Assembly: GCF_000243235.1 (NCBI RefSeq)
Contig: NZ_JH594606.1
Coordinates: forward strand, 3,248,459-3,312,458
Direction: 5' to 3'
DNA: 64,000 bases
Origin: Gillisia limnaea DSM 15749
GTDB taxonomy: Bacteria; Bacteroidota; Bacteroidia; Flavobacteriales; Flavobacteriaceae
The translations under genes were made by a program, and so were the position numbers. Shown one piece after another: positions 7,653 to 15,429 of the stretch; positions within the stretch are counted from its first letter, which is position 1; every line of letters starts with the position of its first letter. Under the pieces are notes generated by a model that worked only from the letters and a program-made list of their open reading frames with translations, ran no database searches and was not told the origin of the DNA.

Positions 7653-7671
7653 TTCACCGAATGATTCACCA
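7653..7671. repeat. Right copy of 19-bp repeat (possible integrase arm site)
   Basis: Exact copy of 4758-4776, located between the integrase start and the tRNA-Pro gene. An integrase promoter must also lie in this 200-base region, so the same sites could regulate the integrase gene. Confidence 0.55.
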
Positions 7672-7710
7672 GACTTATGTATTTAAATGATATTGTTTGA
7701 TATCATTAAA

Positions 7711-7749
7711 AACAAAAAACACTGATAATCAATAGATTAACAGTGTTTT
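7711..7749 (-). terminator. Terminator of tRNA-Pro
   Basis: On the minus strand, AAAACACTG (7741-7749) and CAGTGTTTT (7716-7724) form a 9-bp stem with a 16-base loop followed by a T-rich tail. It begins about 20 bases past the tRNA-Pro 3' end. It lies inside the element, so the insertion brought or preserved a terminator for the tRNA. Confidence 0.6.
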
Positions 7750-7769
7750 GGTGGGTTTTAATACCCATT

Positions 7770-7847
7770 TGGTCGGGGTGGCAGGATTCGAACCTGCGGC
7801 CTCCTGCTCCCAAAGCAGGCGCGATAACCGGGCTACGCTACACCCCG
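7770..7847 (-). tRNA. tRNA-Pro (anticodon TGG)
   Basis: The minus strand folds into a complete tRNA. The acceptor is CGGGGTG/CACCCCG, the anticodon stem-loop CCTGC-TTTGGGA-GCAGG gives anticodon TGG, and the T-arm contains GGTTCGAATCC. A CCA end is encoded (7770-7772). Its 3' end is the insertion site of the adjacent integrative element and is restored intact by the insertion. Confidence 0.96.
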
Positions 7848-7867
7848 AAAATTTTTGAATCGCGATC

Positions 7868-7936
7868 GGCGCGATAACTGGTCGGAGCCTGTCCAGAGTA
7901 AGTCTCGAAAGAGACGCATCGAAGGGCTACACCCCG
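7868..7936 (-). pseudogene. Partial tRNA-Pro copy interrupted by a palindromic insert
   Basis: GGCGCGATAAC (7868-7878) and GGGCTACACCCCG (7924-7936) match the D-arm and acceptor 5' part of the neighbouring intact tRNA-Pro (7818-7847). A 45-base insert between them contains the hairpin GTCTC-GAAA-GAGAC (7902-7915). The copy lacks the anticodon and T-arm, so it cannot be a functional tRNA. Confidence 0.55.
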
Positions 7937-7978
7937 CGACAACAGCTTACGCTGTAAAATTACAAAAATTCAAATTCC

Positions 7979-8007
7979 AATTCAAGTTTTAAACCAAACC
8001 TTGAATT
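7979..8007 (-). terminator. Possible terminator of tRNA-Ser
   Basis: AATTCAAGTTT and AAACCTTGAATT form a stem with one bulge just past the tRNA-Ser 3' end on the minus strand, followed by a short T-rich stretch. Weak evidence. Confidence 0.35.
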
Positions 8008-8014
8008 TCAATAG

Positions 8015-8099
8015 CGGAGAGTATGAGATTCGAACTCATGCGACAATTGCTCGTCGACAGTTTAGCAAACTGCTCCATTAACCACTCTGGCAACTCTCC
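8015..8099 (-). tRNA. tRNA-Ser (anticodon GCT)
   Basis: The minus strand gives acceptor GGAGAGT/ACTCTCC, anticodon loop TTGCTAA (GCT), the long variable arm typical of serine tRNAs (CGACGAGCAATTGTCG) and T-loop GTTCGAATC. Length is about 85 bases. CCA is not encoded. It is separated from tRNA-Pro by the decayed tRNA-Pro copy. Confidence 0.95.
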
Positions 8100-8241
8100 A
8101 ATTAAATGAACTTCGCAAGTATTTTGCGGTTGCAAATGTAGCTTTTACCTCCATACAATGCAAACCTTTTAAAACTTTTTTCAACTTAAATTCAGCCTGA
8201 TAAACTAAATCCTTTTGCCTCAGATTTTTATCTTTTTTTAA

Positions 8242-9480
8242 TCAAAGCTGATTTTCTTCCATTTCAATAAGTTTGGCTACATTTTTAACGATTCGTTTAT
8301 GTTTTTTCACAAAGGGGTTGCTCTCATCCCAAACATATCCAGCCAATACAGCGCAAATTTGTGCTTTTATTTCGGGCCGGGGAGAAGGATGAAAAATGAT
8401 CTTTTGCAGGTTTCCGGAATACCATTCTTTTACGTAGGTGGAAAATACATCGATCCCTTTTTTTAAATAGGTGACATAGTCTTTTTCCCAATCTACTTCT
8501 TCATTTCTAAATTGCTTTACAACCAATTTTGCGGCCAGCAGTCCGGAAGCGGTGGCAAAAGATACCCCGGAGGAAAAAACCGGATCCAGGAATTCTGCGC
8601 TGTTACCCGTTAGCACAAAACCTTCGCCATATAATTCTGTAACATTTTTGGAGATGTTTTCAATTTTTTGAGCTTCAAATAAAAAGGCATATTCATCGAA
8701 CCGGTATTTATAGTAATCCAGTTTCTTTAGCATTTGTTTCATTGCCGCAGAATTGCCTTCTGAAAAATTGCCGAACCATTCATTTGGGGCTACAAATCCA
8801 AGGCTGGAATTTCCGTTGGAAAACGGAAAATACCAAAACCACACACCAGTGTCTAAAACCTCAAAGGTGATAAGCTCCCCTTCCTTTCCTTTTGGGCGCC
8901 TGGTCTCTGAAATATGGGTGAAAATTGAGGAATGGGCTGCAATTTTAGGTTTTGCCTCCAAACCTAACTGCCTTGCCAGCACCCGTCCAAACCCACTGGC
9001 ATCTATAATAAAATTTGCGTGGATTTTAGATATTTCTCCATTAGGATCTTTGATGGTTGTGATAGAGTTGGCTCCTTTAAATTCAACGTCAAGAACTTCA
9101 GTGCCAAAAAGAATTGATACCCCTTTTCGGCTAACTTCATCGGCCAAAACCACATCAAAATCGGCTCTTGGAACCTGCCAGGTCCAATCCCATCCATTTC
9201 CATATTTCTTGCTGAAATCGAATTCTCCCAGCTGTTCTCCCTTTATAAAACGGGCACCAAATTTTTTCTGAAACCCAGCTCTTTTAACTGCTTCCAATAA
9301 ACCGGCTTCTTCCAGATTATCCATGCATTGAGGAATTAGGCTCTCTCCTATGCTAAATCTTGGAAAAACGGCTTTTTCCACTACCAGCACTTTAATCCCT
9401 TGATTATGAAGGTATGCGGCAGATACCATCCCTGAAGGACCGGCACCAATAATTAAGACATCTGCAATTTCCTTTTTCAT
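8242..9480 (-). CDS. FAD-dependent oxidoreductase, flavin-halogenase-like
   Basis: A 412-residue flavoprotein of the halogenase/geranylgeranyl reductase-like group. Its N-terminal dinucleotide motif is GAGPSG (12-17), followed by a glutamate-ended strand (VLVVEK) and FPRFSIGESLIP (39-50). The sequence WTWQVP (99-104) matches the WxWxIP signature of flavin-dependent halogenases except Val for Ile. A second FAD motif, TGNSAEFLDPVFSSGV, lies near 292-307. It is divergent from the tyrosine ammonia-lyase gene with 95 bases between, so it likely belongs to the pigment cluster. Related genes occur in flexirubin clusters, and some flexirubins are chlorinated, so ring halogenation or hydroxylation of the aryl head is a reasonable inference. 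The exact reaction is undetermined. Confidence 0.8.
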   Translation of the reverse strand: MKKEIADVLIIGAGPSGMVSAAYLHNQGIKVLVVEKAVFPRFSIGESLIPQCMDNLEEAGLLEAVKRAGFQKKFGARFIKGEQLGEFDFSKKYGNGWDWTWQVPRADFDVVLADEVSRKGVSILFGTEVLDVEFKGANSITTIKDPNGEISKIHANFIIDASGFGRVLARQLGLEAKPKIAAHSSIFTHISETRRPKGKEGELITFEVLDTGVWFWYFPFSNGNSSLGFVAPNEWFGNFSEGNSAAMKQMLKKLDYYKYRFDEYAFLFEAQKIENISKNVTELYGEGFVLTGNSAEFLDPVFSSGVSFATASGLLAAKLVVKQFRNEEVDWEKDYVTYLKKGIDVFSTYVKEWYSGNLQKIIFHPSPRPEIKAQICAVLAGYVWDESNPFVKKHKRIVKNVAKLIEMEENQL

Positions 9481-9507
9481 TCCATTTCATTTGCGGGGTA
9501 AATATAG

Positions 9508-9515
9508 TACATTTG
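9508..9515 (+). promoter_or_regulatory. Candidate -7 box of the pigment operon
   Basis: TACATTTG fits the Bacteroidota -7 consensus TAnnTTTG and lies 60 bases before the ammonia-lyase ATG. A TTTG at 9490-9493 could be the -33 element but is closer (14 bases) than usual. It sits in the only upstream gap before a long plus-strand run. Confidence 0.4.
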
Positions 9516-9575
9516 TTAAGAGTTTTAACAGCACGAATTCAAGATCAATAACCCCAATTCAAGGATTTCAGGCCT

Positions 9576-11108
9576 ATGGTTCACATCAAAGATCCCCTTA
9601 ATTTTGAGCATTTTTTTCAGGTTCTTTTTTTCGAAAGTAAAATTAAACTGGATGAATCTAGCATGTTGCGAATTTCAGAAAGCTTTGATTTTTTGCAGAA
9701 GTTTTCAGAAAATAAGATCATTTATGGAGTAAATACAGGTTTGGGGCCAATGGCTCAATATAAAATTAAAGAAAAGGATCGCAAACAATTACAATACAAT
9801 CTTATTCGTAGCCACGCATCTGGAATGGGGAAACCCATGGAACCTTTATATGTAAAGGCGCTTATGCTTGCCAGGCTTAATACCCTTGCACTTGGAAAAT
9901 CGGGGATTCATCCTTCTGCAGTTATAACCATGCAGGAGCTCATCAATAAAAATATTACGCCTTTAATTTATGAACACGGTGGAGTAGGAGCCTCGGGAGA
10001 TCTTGTGCAGCTGGCTCATCTGGCACTTGTTTTAATTGGGGAAGGGGAAGTTTTCCATAGAGGTATTCGCCGGAAAACCGCTGAAGTTTTTTCAGAAGAA
10101 AATATTAAGCCCATTCAAATTGAATTAAGGGAAGGTTTGGCGCTTATGAACGGAACTTCAGCCATGACCGGAATAGGTATTGTAAATGTTATTTATGCAA
10201 AACGGTTATTAAACTGGTCTATTTTCTGTTCCTCTGTGATCAATGAGATCGTACAAGCTTATGACGACCACCTTTCTTCAGAATTGAATAGCTCCAAATT
10301 GCATATAGGGCAGCAAAAAGTAGCTGCGAAAATGAGGGAACATCTAAAAGATAGTAGCCTTACCAGGGATAGGAATGAACATTTATACAGCGGGAATAAT
10401 TCTGAAAAAGAATACTTTAAGGAAAAAGTTCAGGAATATTACAGTTTGCGCTGTGTACCTCAAATTTTAGGTCCGGTGTACGATACCATAGAGAACACAC
10501 AGCATATTTTACTGGAAGAAGTAAATTCTGCCAACGATAATCCTATTATTGACGTTAAGCGAAAGCAGGTTTATCACGGCGGAAATTTTCACGGAGATTA
10601 TGTTGCTTTGGAGATGGACAAATTAAAACTGGTGATCACAAAACTTAGTATGCTTGCAGAAAGACAGCTTAATTATTTGCTTAATAACAGGCTTAACAAC
10701 ATATTACCGCCTTTTGTGAATCTTGGAAAACTGGGTCTTAATTTTGGAATACAGGGCGCTCAATTTAGTGCGGTTTCTACCACCGCTGAAAACCAGATGC
10801 TTTCCACATCTATGTACATTCACAGTATTCCTAATAATAACGACAATCAGGATATTGTGAGTATGGGAACCAATGCGGCTAATACGACCAAAACGGTTAT
10901 CAATAATGCCTATGAAGTGCTTTCGGTAGAAGTGGTTACCATTGTTCAGGCGTTACGCTATTTGAATTTCAACGGACGTCTATCAGGAAAAACCAGGGAA
11001 AAACTAGCTGTTTTCAAAGAAATTATTCCGGAGATAAAGGAAGATTTTCCACTTTCAAATACGCTTGAAGCAGTGAAAAATTTTATTAAAGAGCACGAAG
11101 CCTATTAA
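9576..11108 (+). CDS. Tyrosine ammonia-lyase (HAL/PAL family)
   Basis: A 510-residue aromatic amino acid lyase carrying the MIO prosthetic-group triad Ala139-Ser140-Gly141 (GASGDLVQLAHLAL). The catalytic tyrosine is Tyr50 in IYGVNTGLGP, and the family segments SANDNPIID and NNNDNQDIVSMG are present. The selectivity segment reads LIRSHASG, the same Ser-His form found in the characterised tyrosine ammonia-lyase of Flavobacterium johnsoniae (FjTAL), to which I judge the whole protein clearly homologous. It should convert tyrosine to 4-coumarate, the starter of aryl polyene/flexirubin pigments. A histidine ammonia-lyase role is less likely because no hut genes are near. It is the first gene of the long plus-strand run. 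Confidence 0.92.
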   Translation: MVHIKDPLNFEHFFQVLFFESKIKLDESSMLRISESFDFLQKFSENKIIYGVNTGLGPMAQYKIKEKDRKQLQYNLIRSHASGMGKPMEPLYVKALMLARLNTLALGKSGIHPSAVITMQELINKNITPLIYEHGGVGASGDLVQLAHLALVLIGEGEVFHRGIRRKTAEVFSEENIKPIQIELREGLALMNGTSAMTGIGIVNVIYAKRLLNWSIFCSSVINEIVQAYDDHLSSELNSSKLHIGQQKVAAKMREHLKDSSLTRDRNEHLYSGNNSEKEYFKEKVQEYYSLRCVPQILGPVYDTIENTQHILLEEVNSANDNPIIDVKRKQVYHGGNFHGDYVALEMDKLKLVITKLSMLAERQLNYLLNNRLNNILPPFVNLGKLGLNFGIQGAQFSAVSTTAENQMLSTSMYIHSIPNNNDNQDIVSMGTNAANTTKTVINNAYEVLSVEVVTIVQALRYLNFNGRLSGKTREKLAVFKEIIPEIKEDFPLSNTLEAVKNFIKEHEAY

Positions 11109-11182
11109 TTCACTTGTTTTTAAGGGTGAACCAGTAGATAAATGAACGAATTCAAAAATCCCACAATGAAGAAATCCAAATT

Positions 11183-11920
11183 ATGAAACAAAAATACGCT
11201 TTGGTAACAGGGGCTTCCCGTGGAATTGGAAAGGCAATTGCTGTAAAACTGGCTTCAGATTTACACTATAACATTTTGCTTAACTATAATTCTAATGATG
11301 CTGCCGCTTTGGAAACTAAGGTTCTTATTAAAGCTGAAGGTGTACATTGTGAATTATTGAAATTTGATGTTTCCAATCTGGATCAAACAAAAGAGATCCT
11401 GGAAGGCTGGGAGCAAAATAATCCTGAAGCCCTTCTGGAAGTAATTGTTAACAATGCTGGAATTACGCGGGATGGACTTTTTTTATGGATGAAACCCGAA
11501 GATTGGAATGTTGTGATAAACACTTCTTTAAACGGATTTTACCACGTTACACAGCCTTTACTTAAAAATATGCTCACCCGGCGTTATGGACGAATCATCA
11601 ATATAGTGTCCCTTTCAGGATTGAAGGGAAATGCAGGTCAGGTGAATTATTCGGCTGCAAAAGGGGCTTTGGTAGCCGCTACAAAAGCATTGGCACAGGA
11701 AATTGGGAAACGAAAAATAACGGTAAATGCCGTTGCACCGGGTTTTATAGCTTCAGATATGACTGCGGAATTTGATGAAAAGGAACTCAAAAAACACATT
11801 CCATTAAATCGCTTTGGGGAAGCTGAAGAAGTTGCAGAGCTGGTAGTTTTTTTAGCTTCACAAAAAGCATCGTATATTACCGGGGAGGTCATCAATATCA
11901 ACGGAGGTTTGTACTCATAG
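11183..11920 (+). CDS. fabG: 3-oxoacyl-ACP reductase (FabG-type)
   Basis: A 245-residue short-chain dehydrogenase/reductase. It has the NADPH-binding TGASRGIG motif (9-16), NNAG (90-93) and the catalytic Ser143, Tyr156 and Lys160 (NYSAAKG). The C-terminus YITGEVININGG is typical of FabG. Within this cluster it should reduce the beta-keto group after each condensation of the polyene chain. It lies 74 bases after the lyase and is followed by an acyltransferase whose ATG starts 2 bases after its stop, indicating tight co-transcription. A dedicated secondary-metabolism copy rather than the housekeeping fabG is inferred from context. Confidence 0.9.
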   Translation: MKQKYALVTGASRGIGKAIAVKLASDLHYNILLNYNSNDAAALETKVLIKAEGVHCELLKFDVSNLDQTKEILEGWEQNNPEALLEVIVNNAGITRDGLFLWMKPEDWNVVINTSLNGFYHVTQPLLKNMLTRRYGRIINIVSLSGLKGNAGQVNYSAAKGALVAATKALAQEIGKRKITVNAVAPGFIASDMTAEFDEKELKKHIPLNRFGEAEEVAELVVFLASQKASYITGEVININGGLYS

Positions 11921-11921
11921 T

Positions 11922-12800
11922 ATGGCGCATTGGCAAGGAAAATCCAGAGGATCGGTATTGGGTTTGAGAATTTATGTGTTTTTCATAAAGACTTTTGGAC
12001 TTTACTTTTCTTATTTTGTCTTGTTATTTGTGGCTGCTTATTTTATAGTTTTTTCTTTTAACTCAACCAAAAGCACCTTTTACCTTTTTAGGAAGCGTTT
12101 AAATTATTCAATATTTTGGGCTGCTTTGAATGTTTATAAAAGCTATTTCACCTTCGGAAAGATACAATTAGACAGGATAGCCATCGCATCCGGGTCAAAA
12201 AATAAATACAGTTTTGAGTTTGATGGGATTCAGTATATTCAGGATCTTTTAAAGCAAGGAAGAGGAGGCATCCTGCTCACGGCGCACATCGGGAATTTTA
12301 ATTTGGCAAAGCATTTTTTTGATGATCAGGTAGATCCTACATCGGTTAATTTAGTGCTGTCTGATTTTGAACATCAGCAAATAAAGAATTACCTGGAATC
12401 TGTAACCGGAAAAGCCAGTTTAAAAACAATCGTTTTGAAAGATGATCTTTCCCATATTTTTGAAATGCGAAAAGCACTGGATCGAAACGAATTGCTGGTT
12501 TTTGCAGCAGACAGGTATTTAAAAGATGCTAAAACCTATAACTATGAATTTTTAATGAAGGAAACACAATTTCCGCAAGGCCCTTTTAAACTGGCAGTTC
12601 GTAATGCTATTCCCGTATTGTTTGTGCATATTATGAGGGAGAAAAATTTCCATTATCACTTTTATGCACGCCCGGCAACCGGGAACGAAAAAACAGGGAA
12701 AGAACTTTTAAAATTGTATCTTGAAAACCTTGAAACGATGGTGAAAAAATATCCTCATCAATGGTATAATTACTACGATTACTGGAACGATTTTAACTAA
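11922..12800 (+). CDS. LpxL/HtrB-like lipid acyltransferase
   Basis: A 292-residue membrane-associated acyltransferase of the lipid A late-acyltransferase superfamily. An N-terminal hydrophobic region (about 18-47) would anchor it to the inner membrane. The block ILLTAHIGNFNLAKHF corresponds to the family's HxxxxD/E motif, but the acidic position is Asn127 here (His122-IGNF-Asn127), which is unusual. FAADRY (198-203) and FPQGPFKLA match later conserved blocks. In the pigment cluster it probably transfers the finished aryl polyene acyl chain from ACP to a lipid or resorcinol acceptor. Whether the Asn substitution changes activity is unknown. Confidence 0.8.
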   Translation: MAHWQGKSRGSVLGLRIYVFFIKTFGLYFSYFVLLFVAAYFIVFSFNSTKSTFYLFRKRLNYSIFWAALNVYKSYFTFGKIQLDRIAIASGSKNKYSFEFDGIQYIQDLLKQGRGGILLTAHIGNFNLAKHFFDDQVDPTSVNLVLSDFEHQQIKNYLESVTGKASLKTIVLKDDLSHIFEMRKALDRNELLVFAADRYLKDAKTYNYEFLMKETQFPQGPFKLAVRNAIPVLFVHIMREKNFHYHFYARPATGNEKTGKELLKLYLENLETMVKKYPHQWYNYYDYWNDFN

Positions 12801-12810
12801 ATTTCACTTT

Positions 12811-13260
12811 ATGGCAGAAAATCTACTGGCAGAACCTATTATTAGTATAAAAAGGATCCTGGAACTCATTCCGCAAAAACCGCCTTTCGTGATGGTAGAC
12901 ACCTTGTTTACATATACCAACCTTACCGGAACAACAGGTTTTGATATCCCCGAAGATAATATTCTGGTTGAAGACGGTATTTTTTCAGAACCAGGTTTGA
13001 TCGAACATATGGCGCAAAGCATGTCCCTGCACAGGGGATATCACGGTTTTTTAGCCGGGCTGGTCAAACCTAAAACCGGATTTATAGGCGTTATAAAAAC
13101 AGTGGAGATCTTTGAACTTCCAAAGGCCGGAACCAAATTAAAAACCTATGTCGAAATTCTTCACGAGATCATGAACGTAACTTCAGTTTCCGCAAAAACT
13201 GAAAATGAAGATGGAAAAGTGATTGCAGTTTCTGAAATGAAAACCGTAACCATAGACTAA
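12811..13260 (+). CDS. Beta-hydroxyacyl-ACP dehydratase-like hotdog protein
   Basis: A 149-residue single-hotdog protein. LIPQKPPFVMVD near residues 18-29 is the start typical of FabZ/FabA-like dehydratases, and GIFSEPGLIEHMAQSMSLHRGY (split around residue 60) matches the central helix that carries the catalytic acid in the family. By position between reductase and ketosynthase genes, it should dehydrate the 3-hydroxyacyl-ACP intermediates to build the conjugated polyene. Its stop codon overlaps the next ATG by one base. A second, different dehydratase lies at 19407-19775, matching the two-dehydratase pattern of known aryl polyene clusters. Confidence 0.8.
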   Translation: MAENLLAEPIISIKRILELIPQKPPFVMVDTLFTYTNLTGTTGFDIPEDNILVEDGIFSEPGLIEHMAQSMSLHRGYHGFLAGLVKPKTGFIGVIKTVEIFELPKAGTKLKTYVEILHEIMNVTSVSAKTENEDGKVIAVSEMKTVTID

Positions 13261-13682
13261 TGTCCCAGCAAGATATCTTGAAAACAACCACTATCATGAA
13301 AGTCAGGTTTCATGAATGCGATCCTTTGCAAATCGTGTGGCATGGAAATTATCTTAAATATTTTGAGGAGGGAAGGGAAGATTTTAGCAGGAAACATGGA
13401 ATCTCTTATGTGCACGCAAGGGAAAATGGATTTTCCACACCCATAGTTAAATCGGGTTGTGAACATAAATTACCTTTAGAATATGGAGATGAATTTGTCG
13501 TGGAAACCACCTTTGTCAATTCGGCAGCGGCAAAGATCATCTTTGAATATAAAATTTTTAAGTCGGAAAAATTGGTCTGTACAGGACAAACCCTACAGGT
13601 GTTTTTGAATGAAAAAAGAGAATTAATGCTAATAAATCCACCATTTTTTGCCGATTGGAAGAAGAAAATGGGATTATTGTAA
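13260..13682 (+). CDS. Acyl-ACP/CoA thioesterase (4HBT hotdog)
   Basis: A 140-residue hotdog-fold thioesterase of the YbgC/4-hydroxybenzoyl-CoA type. The N-terminal signature KVRFHECDPLQIVWHGNY (split here) contains the catalytic-position Asp21 and His28, followed by KYFEEGREDF, as in 4HBT proteins. It has one-base overlap with the upstream dehydratase and the next ketosynthase ATG follows the stop directly, so it is translationally coupled in the pigment operon. It probably releases or edits acyl chains. A thioesterase is a regular member of aryl polyene clusters. No signal peptide. Confidence 0.85.
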   Translation: MSQQDILKTTTIMKVRFHECDPLQIVWHGNYLKYFEEGREDFSRKHGISYVHARENGFSTPIVKSGCEHKLPLEYGDEFVVETTFVNSAAAKIIFEYKIFKSEKLVCTGQTLQVFLNEKRELMLINPPFFADWKKKMGLL

Positions 13683-14831
13683 ATGAAGAAGATCTACCTG
13701 CTTGACGATGCGATTATTTCCCCCCTGGGATTTTCAATTTCAGAAAATCTTAGCGCCATTCGAAATAAGGTTTCCGGGTTAAAATTCCATGAGAATAAAC
13801 GTTTTGATTCTGGCGGATTTTATGCCGGAGTCATAGAAAATGTAACTTTAAACGAACATTTCTCGAAAATTGGTAATCCAGAGAGCTTTACCAAACTCGA
13901 GAAAATGATACTGTTGTCAGTACATAACATACTTTTTAAAAATCCTGATTTAGATAAGAGTAAAACGTCCCTTATCATTTCTTCTACCAAAGGAAATATA
14001 GATCTTCTGCAGGAAAATAATGGCTTTCCGAAAAAAAGAGTTTACCTGGCTGAGCTCGGCAAAGTAATCAAAGATTTTTTCAGATTTAAATCAGAACCTA
14101 TAATTGTTTCCAATGCCTGCGTTTCGGGAGGGCTGGGACTTGCAATTGCAAAACGATTTATAATGGCCGGGAAATTTGAACACGCAATAATTGTAGGAGG
14201 GGATCTGGTTTCAGATTTTGTGGTTTCCGGATTTCAGTCTTTTCAGGCATTAAGCGAGTATCCTTGCAAACCTTTTTCCAAAAACCGAAACGGGATAAGC
14301 CTTGGGGAAGCAGCTGCGGCTCTACTGGTGAGTTCTAAAAAAGGGATTGGAGCAAACAATATTTGCTTGATAGGGGATGCATCAGCCAATGATGCTAGCC
14401 ATATTTCCGCGCCGTCCAGAACTGCAGAAGGTTTGCATAAAAGCATTCAGAACGCATTGCAAGAAGCCCAAATAACTTCAGAAGAAATTCAATATGTTTC
14501 AGCTCACGGAACTGCTACTATTTTTAATGACGAGATGGAATCAATCGCTTTTAACAAATCCGGTTTAGAGGATGTCCCTGTTAATAGTTTTAAGGGTTAT
14601 TATGGCCATACCTTGGGGGCTTCAGCTTTGTTGGAGAGTATTTTAACCAAACACAGCCTCCTGAATAATGAATTATACCCTTCCCTTAATTTTGATGAAC
14701 CAGGGGTTTCCAAACCGCTGAATGTGATTGAAAATCTAAAAAATACTCCTCTTAAATATGCTGTAAAAACCGCTTCGGGATTTGGAGGCTGTAACCTGGC
14801 CCTGGTATTTAAAAAGGAAGAAAATGAGTAA
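13683..14831 (+). CDS. Beta-ketoacyl-ACP synthase with complete triad (KS 1)
   Basis: A 382-residue thiolase-fold condensing enzyme. The complete Cys-His-His triad is visible: Cys146 in SNACVSGG, His275 in SAHGTAT and His309 in YYGHTLGAS, followed by a glycine-rich C-terminus ASGFGGCN. It is shorter than FabF (about 410) but otherwise complete. It directly follows the thioesterase stop and overlaps the next gene by 8 bases. That next gene is a condensing-enzyme-like protein lacking the triad, so the two may form a KS heterodimer. It is expected to start or extend the aryl polyene chain. Confidence 0.9.
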   Translation: MKKIYLLDDAIISPLGFSISENLSAIRNKVSGLKFHENKRFDSGGFYAGVIENVTLNEHFSKIGNPESFTKLEKMILLSVHNILFKNPDLDKSKTSLIISSTKGNIDLLQENNGFPKKRVYLAELGKVIKDFFRFKSEPIIVSNACVSGGLGLAIAKRFIMAGKFEHAIIVGGDLVSDFVVSGFQSFQALSEYPCKPFSKNRNGISLGEAAAALLVSSKKGIGANNICLIGDASANDASHISAPSRTAEGLHKSIQNALQEAQITSEEIQYVSAHGTATIFNDEMESIAFNKSGLEDVPVNSFKGYYGHTLGASALLESILTKHSLLNNELYPSLNFDEPGVSKPLNVIENLKNTPLKYAVKTASGFGGCNLALVFKKEENE

Positions 14832-15429
14832 TCCATATAAAATATCCAATTTCGTAAGGATTAGGGATCAAAGGATCTTTCATGGAGAAAAGAAGCTTTT
14901 TTCTTGTGAAGAGGCAACACATTTGAAACGGTTTTTAAAGGAATCGTATAAGTTTCTTAATATTTCTTACCCAAAATTCCATAAAATGGATGCCTTGTGT
15001 AAACTGGGAATTTTGGCCGCGGAGGTGCTGTTCAAAAACATGGAAATCCCAACCGATACGGCACTTGTTTTCTCCAATTCAGCCTCCAGTCTGGAAACAG
15101 ATAAGAAGCATAAGATATTGATGGAAGCCACCGTTTCTCCTGCTGTTTTTGTGTATACCCTGCCCAATATTGTTCTGGGCGAGATCAGCATTAAACATAA
15201 ACTTCAAAGCGAAAATGCCTTTTTTATTTCAGATAAGTTCAATGCTGGTTTATTGGCGGATTATTCTGAAATTTTATTGGACACCTCAAAGGCAGACGCG
15301 GTGGTTTGTGGCTGGATAGAATGGAAAAACGCCGAATATGATGTATTTTTGTGCCTGATTTCAAAGGAAGGGGAAGTTTCCTTTTCCGAAGAAAATTTAG
15401 AAGAACTATACCGTTTTGAAAATGAGTGA
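14824..15429 (+). CDS. Short ketosynthase-like protein lacking active-site Cys
   Basis: A 201-residue protein similar to the N-terminal half of condensing enzymes. ALVFSNSASSLETD (80-93) and VSPAVFVYTLPNIVLGEI (split at 104-121) match the dimer-interface region before the nucleophile elbow of ketosynthases. Where the Cys should be, the sequence reads ENAFFIS (Phe134 region), and no HGT or GHT histidine motifs follow. It is therefore catalytically dead and probably a structural partner of KS 1. I start it at ATG 14824, overlapping the previous stop, because the downstream gene shows the same overlap style; an upstream alternative at 14782 would overlap KS 1 more deeply. Such half-size proteins are recurrent in flexirubin-type clusters. 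Confidence 0.75.
   Translation: MSNPYKISNFVRIRDQRIFHGEKKLFSCEEATHLKRFLKESYKFLNISYPKFHKMDALCKLGILAAEVLFKNMEIPTDTALVFSNSASSLETDKKHKILMEATVSPAVFVYTLPNIVLGEISIKHKLQSENAFFISDKFNAGLLADYSEILLDTSKADAVVCGWIEWKNAEYDVFLCLISKEGEVSFSEENLEELYRFENE

Larger units (their letters stand above)
4683..7787. mobile_element. Small integrative element in tRNA-Pro
   Basis: The element is bounded by identical 16-bp direct repeats GTCGGGGTGGCAGGAT at 4683-4698 (displaced copy) and 7772-7787 (inside the intact tRNA-Pro gene). It carries an IntDOT-type tyrosine recombinase next to the tRNA, a DUF6252 lipoprotein and a truncated secreted ORF. A 19-bp repeat near both ends (4758-4776, 7653-7671) could be integrase arm sites. 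There are no conjugation, replication or phage structural genes, so it is either a mobilisable mini-element dependent on helpers or the remnant of a larger island. Boundaries rest on repeat matching only; excision has not been shown. Confidence 0.7.

Noticed and set aside
7868..7936. Second functional tRNA-Pro
   Set aside because: Only parts of the D-arm and acceptor are present; anticodon and T-arm are missing.
8753..9271. 172-codon frame opposite the halogenase-like gene
   Set aside because: Fully antisense to a well-supported gene, Ser/Pro-rich and without motifs; a shadow of codon bias.
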